From positions 1 to 13,056 of the forward strand of contig CAOJXM010000009.1 in the NCBI GenBank assembly GCA_948465625.1: a stretch of DNA of 13,056 nt. Reading direction: 5' to 3'. The notes below the pieces were generated by a model. It had not been told where the DNA came from and made no database searches. It saw only the letters and a list, made by a program, of their open reading frames with translations. Position numbers and translations under genes: made by a program. Every line of letters starts with the position of its first letter. Positions within the stretch are counted from its first letter, which is position 1. Below, in pieces: positions 1 to 8,021 of this stretch. This DNA comes from an uncultured Clostridium sp. GTDB taxonomy: Bacteria; Bacillota; Clostridia; TANB77; CAG-508.

Positions 1-204
1 CATTTCGTTTGCAGCTTTGTTGGTAAATGTAATGGCTAAAATATTCCATGGCTTTACAAACTGTTCGAGCATTAAATAGGCAATCTTGTGTGTTAAGACT
101 TTGGTTTTTCCACTACCAGCGCCAGCAATAACTAAGCATGGGCCCTCATAGGTAGTAACTGCTTCTTTTTGTTTATTATTTAATCCTTCTAATATTTCTT
201 GCAT
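1..204 (-). CDS. pcrA: ATP-dependent DNA helicase PcrA/UvrD, N-terminal part (runs off the left edge)
   Basis: Only the first 68 codons are present. They contain the diagnostic start of a superfamily 1A helicase: a Q-motif (LNNKQKEAV, residues 8-16, Gln12 contacting adenine), Walker A AGAGSGKT (27-34) and motif Ia ITFTNKAANEM (58-68). Proteins of this family unwind DNA 3'-5' in nucleotide-excision and mismatch repair and remove RecA or replication obstacles. In Gram-positives with this N-terminus the protein is usually PcrA. The start codon at 202-204 is supported by an AAGGAG ribosome binding site nearby and by a good promoter at 239-267. UvrD, PcrA and Rep cannot be separated on 68 residues, so the symbol is the likeliest choice for a Firmicute. 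The family call itself is secure. Confidence 0.9.
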   Translation of the reverse strand, partial: MQEILEGLNNKQKEAVTTYEGPCLVIAGAGSGKTKVLTHKIAYLMLEQFVKPWNILAITFTNKAANEM

Positions 205-238
205 TTATTTTTACTCCTTTTATCGAAATTATGTTTGT

Positions 239-267
239 ATTATATTATAGATACGAAATTAAGTCAA
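239..267 (-). promoter_or_regulatory. Sigma-A promoter of the helicase gene
   Basis: On the minus strand, TTGACT (262-267) is followed after exactly 17 bp by TATAAT (239-244). The predicted start near 232 leaves a leader of about 28 nt before the ATG at 204. The helicase therefore need not depend on transcription from the phosphatase gene upstream. Confidence 0.75.
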
Positions 268-280
268 GATAGAAAAACAA

Positions 281-736
281 TTAAATCATTTCTAATAATT
301 TATCTAAACAAGTATCAATTTCTCCTGCACAAAATCGATAAATTTCTATATCATATCCCCAAGGGTCACGAATATCAATATCTTTACCGCTTTCGTCAAA
401 ATGTACATATTCTTTCATGGTAAATACTTTTCCTTCTAAATCAGGATATTGTTGTAAAACAAAATACTTATGAGAAGTAGTTGCACACAAAATTAAATCC
501 ATATCTTGAATAGGAGATTTGAAGATATTGGTTGCTTGATGAGATGATAGGTCTACTTCGTATTCTTTCATAACTTCTAAAGCAGAATAGGTAGATTTTT
601 CTTTAGGATTGGCAAAAGTGCCACAAGAGAATACTTCCACATCGCTTCGATTGTTCTGTTCTAATTTTTTTTCCAATAATTTATGTGCCATAGCACTTCT
701 ACAAATGTTTCCTGTACATATAAACATTATTTTCAT
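281..736 (-). CDS. Low-molecular-weight protein-tyrosine phosphatase family protein
   Basis: The 151-residue product matches the whole length of low-molecular-weight phosphatases. The P-loop CTGNICRS (residues 7-14) supplies the nucleophile Cys7 and Arg13. The general-acid loop is DPWG with Asp124. The region FTMKEYV (105-111) resembles B. subtilis YwlE. In YwlE the residue before the second P-loop Cys is Thr11, which is linked to phospho-arginine specificity; here it is Ile11, the residue typical of tyrosine-specific members, so tyrosine phosphatase is the better guess. An in-frame ATG lies 15 codons upstream, but the start at 736 is preferred: GGTGAT stands 5 bases before it and the domain begins right there. 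It lies upstream of the helicase in the same direction, separated by 76 bp that hold the helicase promoter. Confidence 0.85.
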   Translation of the reverse strand: MKIMFICTGNICRSAMAHKLLEKKLEQNNRSDVEVFSCGTFANPKEKSTYSALEVMKEYEVDLSSHQATNIFKSPIQDMDLILCATTSHKYFVLQQYPDLEGKVFTMKEYVHFDESGKDIDIRDPWGYDIEIYRFCAGEIDTCLDKLLEMI

Positions 737-859
737 TTTTATCACCGAATGTATTTTACTACTTTTAAAGAAAAGAGGCAAGGTTATATGTTAATTTCAT
801 GAGAAAAGGATAGGAAAATGGAAATTAATATGATATAATTTAAAACGATTAAAATAAAA

Positions 860-889
860 TTAACAGGTATGATAGAAAATAGATATAGT
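860..889 (+). promoter_or_regulatory. Candidate sigma-A promoter of the AlbA_2 protein gene
   Basis: TTAACA (860-865) and TATAGT (884-889) are 18 bp apart, with a predicted start near 896 and a leader of about 35 nt. The surrounding 150 bp are so AT-rich that other TATAAT-like sites occur (834-839, 900-905), but these lack a -35 box at the right distance. Confidence 0.4.
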
Positions 890-930
890 AAAGAAAAAAT
901 ATAATAAATAGAATTAAAAGAAGGTGTAAT

Positions 931-2448
931 ATGACAGAAAAAGAAGTGATAGAAGCAATAAAATATATGCAAAAGTATCAAACAGAAACAGATAGAATCG
1001 AAGCTAAAACTGCCGAAGTTGATTATCCTAAAAAATGTTATGATACTTTTTCTGCATTCTCAAATAAATATGGAGGGATTATAATATTTGGGATAAATGA
1101 GAATAATAATTTTATAGAGCAAGATGTATATAATGTGAATGATTTGCAAAAAAAGATAACATCATTATGTACAAATTCAATAGAACCTAAATTAAGACCA
1201 GAATTTTTGCCACTTACTTATCATAATAAGAAGTTATTAGCAGTAAAGGTAAATGAAATTCCTCAAAATCAAAAACCTTGTTATTATAAAAATGCTGGAA
1301 TAAATAAAGGTTCGTATATTAGAATAGGAGATTCTGATGAACTTATGACAGATTATGAAATATATAGTTTAAAGAGTTATAAAGATGGAATTCAAGAGGA
1401 TTTAAGACCAATAAAAAGAGCAACGATAGAAGATTTGGATAAAGAAAAAATTGATAGGTATCTTGAAAAAGTAAAAAAGGATAAACCTAATTTGGCTAAG
1501 TTTTCCAATGAAAAAATCCTTAAATTAAGTGGAATTATAGAAAATAGTACAGGAATAATTTATCCTACTCTTTCTGGAATTATGATGTTTGGGGAATATC
1601 CACAGGGATATCTACCACAATTATTTGTGGCATGTGTAGTAGTTCCAGGTGTAAAACTAGGAGATGTAGGAGAAATGGGGCAAAGATTTGATGATAATAA
1701 AAGAGTAGAAGGAACATTAGATGAAATGCTTGACCAAACATTGAATTTTATTAGAAGAAACATTGGAACTAAAATTATTATAGATAATAATGGTAAGAGA
1801 GAAAATATTCCTGAGTATCCGATGAAAGCATTAAGGGAAGCTGTCGCAAATGCACTAATACATAGAGATTATAGTATCAGTAGAGAAAGTGCATATATTT
1901 ATGTTCAAATATATGATGATAGAGTAGAAATAATAAATCCTGGAGATTTATATGGAAACAATAGAATTGAAAATTTAGGAACAGACATGATGTTAGAAGC
2001 AAGAAATAAGAATATTGTTAGATTATTAGAAGAAAAGGGCGATATGATAGAAAATAGACATACAGGTATTGCAACAATGAGAGAAGAAATGAAAAAAATG
2101 GCGTTGCCAGAACCAGAATTTCAATCATTAAGAGGAGATTTTAAGGTTATTTTTCGAAAACAGGAAGTTAAAATTAGTGAACAAAATGAAATACAAAAGT
2201 TCACTGAAAAGTTCACTGAAAAGTTCACTGAAAAGTTCACTGAAAAGTTCACTGAAAAGTTCACTGAAAGTGAACAAAAAATATTGAAAGAATTAACAAA
2301 AAATCCATATATGACACAAATACAATTAAGTGAAAAATTAGGAATATCAAAGAGAAGTATTATTAAAAATATGAAAGGTTTAAAAGATAAACAAAAAATA
2401 AAACGTGTGGGTTCAGATAGAAAAGGATTTTGGGAAATTTTAAACTGA
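931..2448 (+). CDS. AlbA_2/Schlafen-type ATP-binding protein with C-terminal winged helix (COG2865-like)
   Basis: The 505-residue protein has three parts. Residues about 10-130 form an AlbA_2 (formerly AAA_4) nucleic-acid-binding domain of the Schlafen type (EAKTAEVDYPK, then FSNKYGGIIIFGINEN). Residues about 290-400 are a GHKL-like HATPase_c_4 region with the N-box EAVANALIHRDYS (303-315, Asn307) and NPGD (336-339). Residues about 450-505 are a winged helix (TQIQLSEKLGISKRSIIKN). A linker of six KFTE repeats (423-446) joins the last two. Members are often annotated as ATP-dependent DNA helicase RecG-like or transcriptional regulator, although no helicase motifs are present; DNA-binding regulation is the more cautious role. 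AAGGTG lies 4 bases before the ATG. The gene is monocistronic: promoter candidate at 860-889, terminator at 2454-2484. No target or partner can be read from the context. Confidence 0.85.
   Translation: MTEKEVIEAIKYMQKYQTETDRIEAKTAEVDYPKKCYDTFSAFSNKYGGIIIFGINENNNFIEQDVYNVNDLQKKITSLCTNSIEPKLRPEFLPLTYHNKKLLAVKVNEIPQNQKPCYYKNAGINKGSYIRIGDSDELMTDYEIYSLKSYKDGIQEDLRPIKRATIEDLDKEKIDRYLEKVKKDKPNLAKFSNEKILKLSGIIENSTGIIYPTLSGIMMFGEYPQGYLPQLFVACVVVPGVKLGDVGEMGQRFDDNKRVEGTLDEMLDQTLNFIRRNIGTKIIIDNNGKRENIPEYPMKALREAVANALIHRDYSISRESAYIYVQIYDDRVEIINPGDLYGNNRIENLGTDMMLEARNKNIVRLLEEKGDMIENRHTGIATMREEMKKMALPEPEFQSLRGDFKVIFRKQEVKISEQNEIQKFTEKFTEKFTEKFTEKFTEKFTESEQKILKELTKNPYMTQIQLSEKLGISKRSIIKNMKGLKDKQKIKRVGSDRKGFWEILN
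2197..2268 (+). repeat. Six perfect tandem copies of a 12-bp unit inside the AlbA_2 gene
   Basis: AAGTTCACTGAA is repeated six times without a single mismatch and encodes (KFTE)6. The unit is a multiple of three, so changes in copy number keep the frame and only alter linker length. The array is bracketed by an 11-bp direct repeat AGTGAACAAAA (2176-2186 and 2269-2279). Each unit contains the small dyad TTCAcTGAA. Confidence 0.97.
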
Positions 2449-2453
2449 TTGAT

Positions 2454-2484
2454 AAAAAGTGAAAGTGATAGCTTTCGCTTTTTT
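2454..2484 (+). terminator. Intrinsic terminator after the AlbA_2 gene
   Basis: An 11-bp stem with one G-U pair (2455-2465 with 2472-2482) and a 6-nt loop runs into a T-tract at 2479-2484. It begins six bases after the stop codon. Confidence 0.85.
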
Positions 2485-2564
2485 AATGTAATAAAAGTAG
2501 CAAAACAAAAAAAGAATAAATAAAAAAAAGAAGGATAAAATAAAATTATGAAGGTGGTGTAATT

Positions 2565-2753
2565 ATGAAAATAATTGATAAAATCGCTTTAATTTTATTA
2601 ATTATTGGAGCAATCAACTGGGGCTTAATAGGTATTTTCCAATTTAACTTAGTAGAAGCAATCTTTGGAAATATGACAGTAATAGCAAGGATTATCTATG
2701 GATTAGTGGGTATATCTGGATTGTGGGCAATCAAATTACTATTTGATGATTAG
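2565..2753 (+). CDS. DUF378 (YuzA-type) small membrane protein
   Basis: The 62-residue product consists of two hydrophobic segments (about 6-26 and 38-58) joined by a short loop. It has the features of the DUF378 family: KIALILLIIGAINWGLIG near the N-terminus, then IARIIYGLVGISGLW. Length and pattern match full-length members. Function is unknown; the protein is expected in the cytoplasmic membrane. The start is supported by AAGGTGGTG 5 bases before the ATG. No convincing promoter was found in the A-rich 80 bp between the upstream terminator and this gene. It ends at its own terminator (2754-2792), so it is probably a single-gene unit. Confidence 0.85.
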   Translation: MKIIDKIALILLIIGAINWGLIGIFQFNLVEAIFGNMTVIARIIYGLVGISGLWAIKLLFDD

Positions 2754-2792
2754 AAAAAAAGGAACACTTTTTATAAAGAGTGTTCTTTTTTT
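2754..2792 (+). terminator. Intrinsic terminator after the DUF378 gene
   Basis: GAACACT (2762-2768) pairs with AGTGTTC (2779-2785). The stem extends outward through an A-tract on the left and a T-tract on the right, so it could work in both directions. It starts at the stop codon. Confidence 0.9.
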
Positions 2793-2830
2793 CTATAAAG
2801 TCTGTAATTCAACAAACAACATAAAATCAA

Positions 2831-2859
2831 TTGACAAAATTTTAGACAAAAGATATACT
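2831..2859 (+). promoter_or_regulatory. Sigma-A promoter of the wall-anchored protein gene
   Basis: TTGACA (2831-2836), 17 bp, TATACT (2854-2859). The predicted start near 2866 gives a leader of about 25 nt containing AGAGGG before the ATG at 2891. Confidence 0.85.
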
Positions 2860-2890
2860 AAAAAAAATAAACGAAGAAAGAGGGAAAAAT

Positions 2891-4030
2891 ATGAAACTAC
2901 AAAAGATTTTAGTAATTGTAATAATTGCATTGTTAGGGTTAACAACAACGGTATTGGCAATGGATACTTCTACCCCAACACTAGAACCAAAAAAAGAGGA
3001 AGTAACAATCCCAACCCCAACACCGACTCCTAAGCCAACACCTACCCCAACACCAGAACCACAAGAGATAGAATGGACTGATTTTTCAAAAGTAAAATTA
3101 ACATTAGTACGTGATGAAAAAGAAAAAGTATACTACAATTATAATTTAAAAATTGAAAACTTTACTTTTGATACTCATCAAGGAACAGAATACCATGTAT
3201 TTATGGCAAATTCATCTACGAAACCAAACTTTGGAAAGACGAAAGAAGAATTAGAGCAGAATGCAGTTATCACACTTCATTCATCCAATCCTCAAAACGA
3301 GATACCATTTTCTTTTACAGAGGAATTTGTAGAAAAGGCAGGAGACATTTATGTATGGGTAGTAGAAACAAGATGGAACGAAAATACATTAGAATGGGAA
3401 AATAATGAAGTATTATCTGCTAAAAAAGTAACTAAACCAAGTTTAGGAAAAGTAGGAACAAGAATGAAAGCATTCTTTCATGCAGAAAGCACAAGTGTAT
3501 TTGTATATGTACCAAATAAAGATACAAATAGAAAAGTAAAACTAAAAATAGGTAAAATAAACGATAGGAACATTTTATTATCAATTAAAAATGGAGAAGC
3601 AAATTGCCTAGAAAAATTATTAGATTATGCTAAGAAGGCTAATTCTGTATATACAGGAAATGTTCCAATTGATAAAAGTACTACCATAACAGATAAATTT
3701 AATATTGTAAATGAAGAATATTTTTATGTATATATGCAATTAGATGATGAAAATGGAAAATATGAAAAGGTAGAAGAAGTATCTTTATATCAAGGATTAG
3801 TTGGTGAGCAGATAGGTAAAAATTTATATGATTATTTGTCACAGGAATTTAAGTGGAATTTAGATGAGGAGCAAACTCCTACCACTCCTACACCGACACC
3901 AGATAATACAACTGCCAAAACACCAATTCCACAAACAGGAGAAGTATTCACTATAATAGCAATTCTAGCAGGTGTGGTAATAGTAGGAATAGGATGTTAC
4001 ATAGGATATCGAAAATATAAAGGAATATAA
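2891..4030 (+). CDS. Secreted Pro/Thr-rich protein with C-terminal IPQTG sorting signal
   Basis: The 379-residue protein reads as a sortase substrate. It has a signal peptide (1-23, likely cut after VLA), a Pro-Thr spacer (about 37-57), a globular part (about 58-325), a second Pro/Thr spacer (329-345), then IPQTG (346-350), a hydrophobic segment (352-372) and the basic tail YRKYKGI. IPQTG is a variant of LPXTG, with Ile in place of Leu. The globular part may be two related beta-rich halves, each ending in an aromatic-rich strand and an acidic turn (YVWVVETRWNENTLEWE at 154-170; YFYVYMQLDDENGKYE at 277-292); this is inference. No catalytic motif was recognised, so a structural or binding role on the cell surface is the most that can be said. 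No sortase gene lies in the window. The gene is monocistronic, with a strong promoter and terminator of its own. Confidence 0.8.
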   Translation: MKLQKILVIVIIALLGLTTTVLAMDTSTPTLEPKKEEVTIPTPTPTPKPTPTPTPEPQEIEWTDFSKVKLTLVRDEKEKVYYNYNLKIENFTFDTHQGTEYHVFMANSSTKPNFGKTKEELEQNAVITLHSSNPQNEIPFSFTEEFVEKAGDIYVWVVETRWNENTLEWENNEVLSAKKVTKPSLGKVGTRMKAFFHAESTSVFVYVPNKDTNRKVKLKIGKINDRNILLSIKNGEANCLEKLLDYAKKANSVYTGNVPIDKSTTITDKFNIVNEEYFYVYMQLDDENGKYEKVEEVSLYQGLVGEQIGKNLYDYLSQEFKWNLDEEQTPTTPTPTPDNTTAKTPIPQTGEVFTIIAILAGVVIVGIGCYIGYRKYKGI

Positions 4031-4039
4031 GATAGAATC

Positions 4040-4084
4040 AAAAAACTATGCAAATCTCAAAAGAAGAGAATGGCATAGTTTTTT
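4040..4084 (+). terminator. Intrinsic terminator after the wall-anchored protein gene
   Basis: A perfect 12-bp stem, AAAAAACTATGC (4040-4051) with GCATAGTTTTTT (4073-4084). The loop holds a second small stem TCTC/GAGA. The T-run forms the 3' arm and tail. Confidence 0.9.
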
Positions 4085-4118
4085 GTTGTAAGAAACTACA
4101 AATTATTACCAATAACAA

Positions 4119-4147
4119 TTGAAAAATACACAAAAGTAGTATATAAT
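4119..4147 (+). promoter_or_regulatory. Sigma-A promoter of the ABC-F/tex operon
   Basis: TTGAAA (4119-4124), 17 bp, TATAAT (4142-4147). The predicted start near 4154 places an AGGAGG (4163-4168) in a leader of about 22 nt. No upstream attenuator ORF or long leader of the kind found before antibiotic-resistance ABC-F genes is present. Confidence 0.8.
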
Positions 4148-4175
4148 AACAAAGTCAAAAAGAGGAGGAAGAAAA

Positions 4176-5756
4176 ATGTTAGTAGCAAATGGAATTACTG
4201 TAAGATTTGGAAAAAGAGTATTATTTGAAAATGTCAATATCCGTTTTGGAAAAGGGAATTGTTATGGCATCATAGGAGCAAACGGAGCAGGAAAATCAAC
4301 CTTTTTAAAAGTATTATCAGGAGAAATTGAACCTGCAAAAGGAGAAGTAAGTTTAGACAAAGGGGAAAGATTATCTGTTTTAAAACAAGACCACTTTGCT
4401 TATGAAAACGAATTAGTAATAGATACCGTTATGATGGGGAATCAAGAACTATATAAAATTATGAAAGAAAAAGATGCCATTTATGCCAAGCCAGATTTTA
4501 GTGAGGCAGATGGTATGAAAGCAGCCAAATTAGAAGAAAGATTTGCAGAATTAGATGGTTGGAACGCAGAATCCGATGCTGCTGTATTATTAAACGATTT
4601 AGGAATTGAATCACCAAACCACTATAAATACATGAGAGATTTAGAAGCCAAAGAAAAGGTAAAAGTACTTTTGGCACAAAGTCTATTTGGGAATCCAGAT
4701 GTCCTATTATTAGACGAGCCTACCAATGACTTAGACTTAAAAAGTATAGAATGGTTACAAGAATTTTTAATCAACTTCGAAAATACCGTCATTGTGGTAT
4801 CACATGATAGATACTTTTTAAACAAAGTATGCACCCATACAGCAGATGTAGACTTTGGTAAGATAACCGTATACCCAGGAAACTATGATTTCTGGTATGA
4901 ATCAAGCCAATTAGCCTTAAAACAAGCAAAAGAAGCAAACAAGAAAAAAGAAGAAAAAATAAAAGAATTACAAGAGTTTATTGCCAGATTTAGTGCCAAT
5001 GCGTCAAAATCAAAACAAGCAACTTCAAGAAAAAAATCACTTGAGAAAATAGAATTAGATGAAATCAAACCATCCAATAGAAGATATCCTTATGTAGATT
5101 TTAAACCAGATAGGGAACCAGGAAAGGAAATATTACAAGTCAAAAATATTTCCAAAACCATAGAAGGAGAAAAACTTTTAGACCATGTTTCTTTTACGGT
5201 AAAACAAGGAGATAAAATTGCATTTTTAGCAGATAATGAAAATGCCAAAACAGTATTATTCCAAATTATTGCAGGAGAATTAGAACCAGATGAGGGAGAA
5301 TTAATTTGGGGAACTACCATTACCAACAATTATTTCCCAAAAGATAATAATTATCTATTTGCAGAAGATATGATATTAGTAGATTGGTTAAGACAATATT
5401 CAAAAGACCCAGATGAAACCTATGTAAGAGGATTTTTAGGAAGAATGTTATTCTCAGGAGAAGAAGCACTAAAAAAAGTAAATGTACTATCTGGAGGAGA
5501 GAAGGTAAGGTGTGTATTATCTAAAATCATGTTATCTGGTGCCAATTTCCTAATATTTGATGAACCTACCAATCATCTAGATATGGAAAGTATTACTTCA
5601 GTAAATGAGGGAATGACGAGGTTTAAAGGAAATATACTATTTACCTCACATGATCATCAATTAATGCAAACGGTAGCCAATCGAATTATCGATATCAAAC
5701 AAGACCAAGTAATCGATAAAGAAATGACATATAATGAATATTTAGGAGTGGAATAA
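4176..5756 (+). CDS. ABC-F family ATPase, YkpA/YbiT-like
   Basis: Two ATP-binding domains lie on one 526-residue chain without membrane segments, as in ABC-F proteins that act on ribosomes. Domain 1 has Walker A GANGAGKST (34-42), Walker B LLLDE (177-181) and switch His210. Its signature reads LEAKE (156-160), not LSGGE. The interdomain linker (about 240-315) is rich in Lys and Glu and likely coiled-coil. Domain 2 has a normal signature LSGGE (438-442), Walker B LIFDE (459-463) and His492. Its Walker A is degenerate (ADNENAKT, 352-359): the first Gly is lost but Lys-Thr is kept. Weak signature 1 and weak Walker A 2 also occur in the YkpA/YbiT subgroup, so they are a subgroup trait and not decay. 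A housekeeping ribosome-associated role is likelier than drug resistance. The gene is followed by tex after one base. Confidence 0.88.
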   Translation: MLVANGITVRFGKRVLFENVNIRFGKGNCYGIIGANGAGKSTFLKVLSGEIEPAKGEVSLDKGERLSVLKQDHFAYENELVIDTVMMGNQELYKIMKEKDAIYAKPDFSEADGMKAAKLEERFAELDGWNAESDAAVLLNDLGIESPNHYKYMRDLEAKEKVKVLLAQSLFGNPDVLLLDEPTNDLDLKSIEWLQEFLINFENTVIVVSHDRYFLNKVCTHTADVDFGKITVYPGNYDFWYESSQLALKQAKEANKKKEEKIKELQEFIARFSANASKSKQATSRKKSLEKIELDEIKPSNRRYPYVDFKPDREPGKEILQVKNISKTIEGEKLLDHVSFTVKQGDKIAFLADNENAKTVLFQIIAGELEPDEGELIWGTTITNNYFPKDNNYLFAEDMILVDWLRQYSKDPDETYVRGFLGRMLFSGEEALKKVNVLSGGEKVRCVLSKIMLSGANFLIFDEPTNHLDMESITSVNEGMTRFKGNILFTSHDHQLMQTVANRIIDIKQDQVIDKEMTYNEYLGVE

Positions 5757-5757
5757 G

Positions 5758-7923
5758 ATGGAGTTAATCATACAAACTATAGCAAAAGAATTAAATATAA
5801 AACAGACACAAGTAGAAAGTACTGTTAAACTAATTGATGAGGGGAACACCATTCCCTTTATTGCACGTTATCGAAAAGAGGCAACTGGAGGGTTATCAGA
5901 TGAAGTCTTAAGAGAATTAGGAGACAGATTGACCTATTTACGAAATTTGGAAACTAGAAAAGAAGAAGTAAAGAAGTCAATTGAGAACCAAGGCAAGCTA
6001 ACGGAAGAATTAGTAGAAGCAATTGCTAAGGCAGTAACCTTAGCAGAAGTAGAGGATATCTACCGTCCATACAAACAAAAGAAGAGAACTAGGGCAACCA
6101 TTGCTAAAGAAAAAGGTTTAGAGCCACTAGCCAACCTTATTTTTGAGCAACAAGAAAAACAAGAGTTGCAAGAAATAGCAAAACAATATATCGATGAAGA
6201 AAAGGGAGTAGCAAGTGTAGAAGAAGCGATTGCTGGAGCTTTAGACATTATTGCCGAAAACATATCTGATGAAGCAAAATATAGAAAGCAAATTAAAAGA
6301 TTATGCTACAACCAAGCTGTAATCGAAACCAAAGCAACCAAACCAGAGGAAAAATCGACTTATGATATGTATTACGAATTTAGCGAAAATATTAGGAAAA
6401 TTCCAAGTCATCGAATCCTTGCGATTAATCGAGGAGAAAAGGAAGAATTTTTAAAAGTAAAAATAGAAAAGCCAGAGGATAAAATCATTTATCAGATTGA
6501 AAGGGATATTCTAAAACAAGAAAGCCAGTTTACAAGCTATTTAAAAACTGCCATAGAAGATAGTTGGAAAAGATTGATTGAGCCATCGATTGAAAGAGAA
6601 CTACGTGCAGATTTAACGCAAAAAGCAGAAGAACAAGCGATTAAAGTATTTGGAAAAAATGCAAAACAATTACTACTAGGGGCTCCGCTAAAAGGATTAA
6701 CAGTCATTGGATTTGACCCAGCTTATCGTACTGGTTGTAAAATAGCAGTAATTGATGATACAGGTAAATTATTAGCTACAACTACCATTTATCCAACAGA
6801 GCCTCAAAACGATGTAATAGGGGCAAAAAAGGTTTTAATGGAGTTGATTGACAAATATGATGTTAACATGTTTGCCATTGGAAATGGGACAGCCTCACGC
6901 GAATCAGAGAGTTTTGTAGCAGATGTAATAAAAGAAGTAAAAGAAAAGCAAGGAAAAGTAGTACATTATACGATTGTAAGTGAGGCAGGAGCATCAGTCT
7001 ATTCAGCTTCTAAGCTAGCAACCGAAGAATATCCAGATATCAATGTATCCTTAAGAGGAGCCATTTCCATTGCAAGACGTTTGCAAGACCCATTAGCAGA
7101 GCTAGTAAAAATAGAGCCAAAAGCAATTGGAGTTGGGCAATATCAACATGATGTTAATCAAAAAAGGTTAGAAGAAAGTTTAACAGGAGTAGTAGAAGAT
7201 GCTGTAAATAAAGTTGGAGTAGATGTAAATACTGCTACGCCATCTCTGTTATCTTATGTATCTGGATTAAATAAAACCATTAGCAAAAACATTGTAAAAT
7301 ATCGAGATGAAAATGGAAAATTAAAAGAAAGAAAAGAATTATTAAAAGTGCCTAAACTAGGTAAGGTTGCCTATGAACAATGTGCGGGATTTATTCGTAT
7401 TTATGAGGGAAGTAATCCATTAGAAATTACAGCAGTGCATCCAGAAAGTTATGAAGCAGCAGAAGCTTTACTAAATAAAGTAGGATATCAAAAAGAAGAT
7501 ATTGGCAATAAGGAGAAATTAACAAAAATTAGGCAAAGTTTAAATGCGATTAACGTATCAGAAATGGCAAAAGAATTAGCCATTGGAGAAATGACATTAC
7601 AAGATATTGTACAGGAATTAATGAAACCAGGTAGAGACCCAAGAGAAGATATGCCAAAACCAATTTTACGAAATGACGTATTAAAGTTTGAAGATTTAAA
7701 AGAGGGAATGGTGCTATCTGGAACGATTCGAAATGTAATTGACTTTGGAGCATTTGTTGATATTGGTGTAAAACATGATGGCTTAGTTCATATATCAGAA
7801 TTAAGTGAGAGCTATGTAAAAAATCCATCTGACATTGTGTCAGTAGGAGATGTTGTAAAGGTAAAAGTAATTGGAATTGACCAAGATAGGCAAAAGGTAC
7901 AATTAAGTATGAAATCGGTGTAA
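5758..7923 (+). CDS. tex: Tex, S1-domain RNA-binding protein (YdcI-like)
   Basis: The 721-residue protein matches Tex along its length (B. subtilis YdcI is similar in size). It has the helical N-terminal domain with IPFIARYRKEATGGLSDE (32-49), a YqgF/RNase H-like domain starting at FDPAYRTGCKIAVID (about 319-333), a helix-hairpin-helix region following TPSLLSYVSGLN (about 494-560), and a C-terminal S1 domain (about 649-720, GTIRNVIDFGAFVDIG then HDGLVHISEL). Tex binds nucleic acid and is linked to transcription and RNA metabolism in the cytoplasm. The ATG lies one base after the ABC-F stop; its AGGAG (5744-5748) is inside the end of that gene, so the two are likely translationally coupled. 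No terminator follows before the small RNA gene, so tex transcripts probably run through to the terminator at 8045-8077. Confidence 0.95.
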   Translation: MELIIQTIAKELNIKQTQVESTVKLIDEGNTIPFIARYRKEATGGLSDEVLRELGDRLTYLRNLETRKEEVKKSIENQGKLTEELVEAIAKAVTLAEVEDIYRPYKQKKRTRATIAKEKGLEPLANLIFEQQEKQELQEIAKQYIDEEKGVASVEEAIAGALDIIAENISDEAKYRKQIKRLCYNQAVIETKATKPEEKSTYDMYYEFSENIRKIPSHRILAINRGEKEEFLKVKIEKPEDKIIYQIERDILKQESQFTSYLKTAIEDSWKRLIEPSIERELRADLTQKAEEQAIKVFGKNAKQLLLGAPLKGLTVIGFDPAYRTGCKIAVIDDTGKLLATTTIYPTEPQNDVIGAKKVLMELIDKYDVNMFAIGNGTASRESESFVADVIKEVKEKQGKVVHYTIVSEAGASVYSASKLATEEYPDINVSLRGAISIARRLQDPLAELVKIEPKAIGVGQYQHDVNQKRLEESLTGVVEDAVNKVGVDVNTATPSLLSYVSGLNKTISKNIVKYRDENGKLKERKELLKVPKLGKVAYEQCAGFIRIYEGSNPLEITAVHPESYEAAEALLNKVGYQKEDIGNKEKLTKIRQSLNAINVSEMAKELAIGEMTLQDIVQELMKPGRDPREDMPKPILRNDVLKFEDLKEGMVLSGTIRNVIDFGAFVDIGVKHDGLVHISELSESYVKNPSDIVSVGDVVKVKVIGIDQDRQKVQLSMKSV

Positions 7924-7977
7924 GAAAGGCAGGAAAATTTTAGAAAAATTTACTTTTACAGAATATTTGAAAATAGT

Positions 7978-8006
7978 TTGACATATAATAAAATTGATGT
8001 TATAAT
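7978..8006 (+). promoter_or_regulatory. Perfect-consensus sigma-A promoter of the small RNA
   Basis: TTGACA (7978-7983), exactly 17 bp, TATAAT (8001-8006): both boxes are consensus, the strongest promoter in the window. A 13-bp palindrome TGTTATaATAACA (7998-8010) covers the -10 box. The predicted start is about 8013. Confidence 0.9.
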
Positions 8007-8021
8007 AACATTATAAGTTAA

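Noticed and set aside
784..981. Minus-strand open frame of 65 hydrophobic codons
   Set aside because: It overlaps the start of the AlbA_2 gene, has no ribosome binding site, and its hydrophobicity is what A/T-rich DNA gives in that frame.
2197..2268. CRISPR array or regulatory repeat
   Set aside because: There are no spacers, the 12-bp units are contiguous and in frame, and the array is inside a coding gene.
2743..3033. Plus-strand open frame spanning the DUF378 terminator
   Set aside because: It crosses the terminator and promoter at 2754-2859 and continues out of frame inside the wall-anchored protein gene; composition is low-complexity Lys/Asn.
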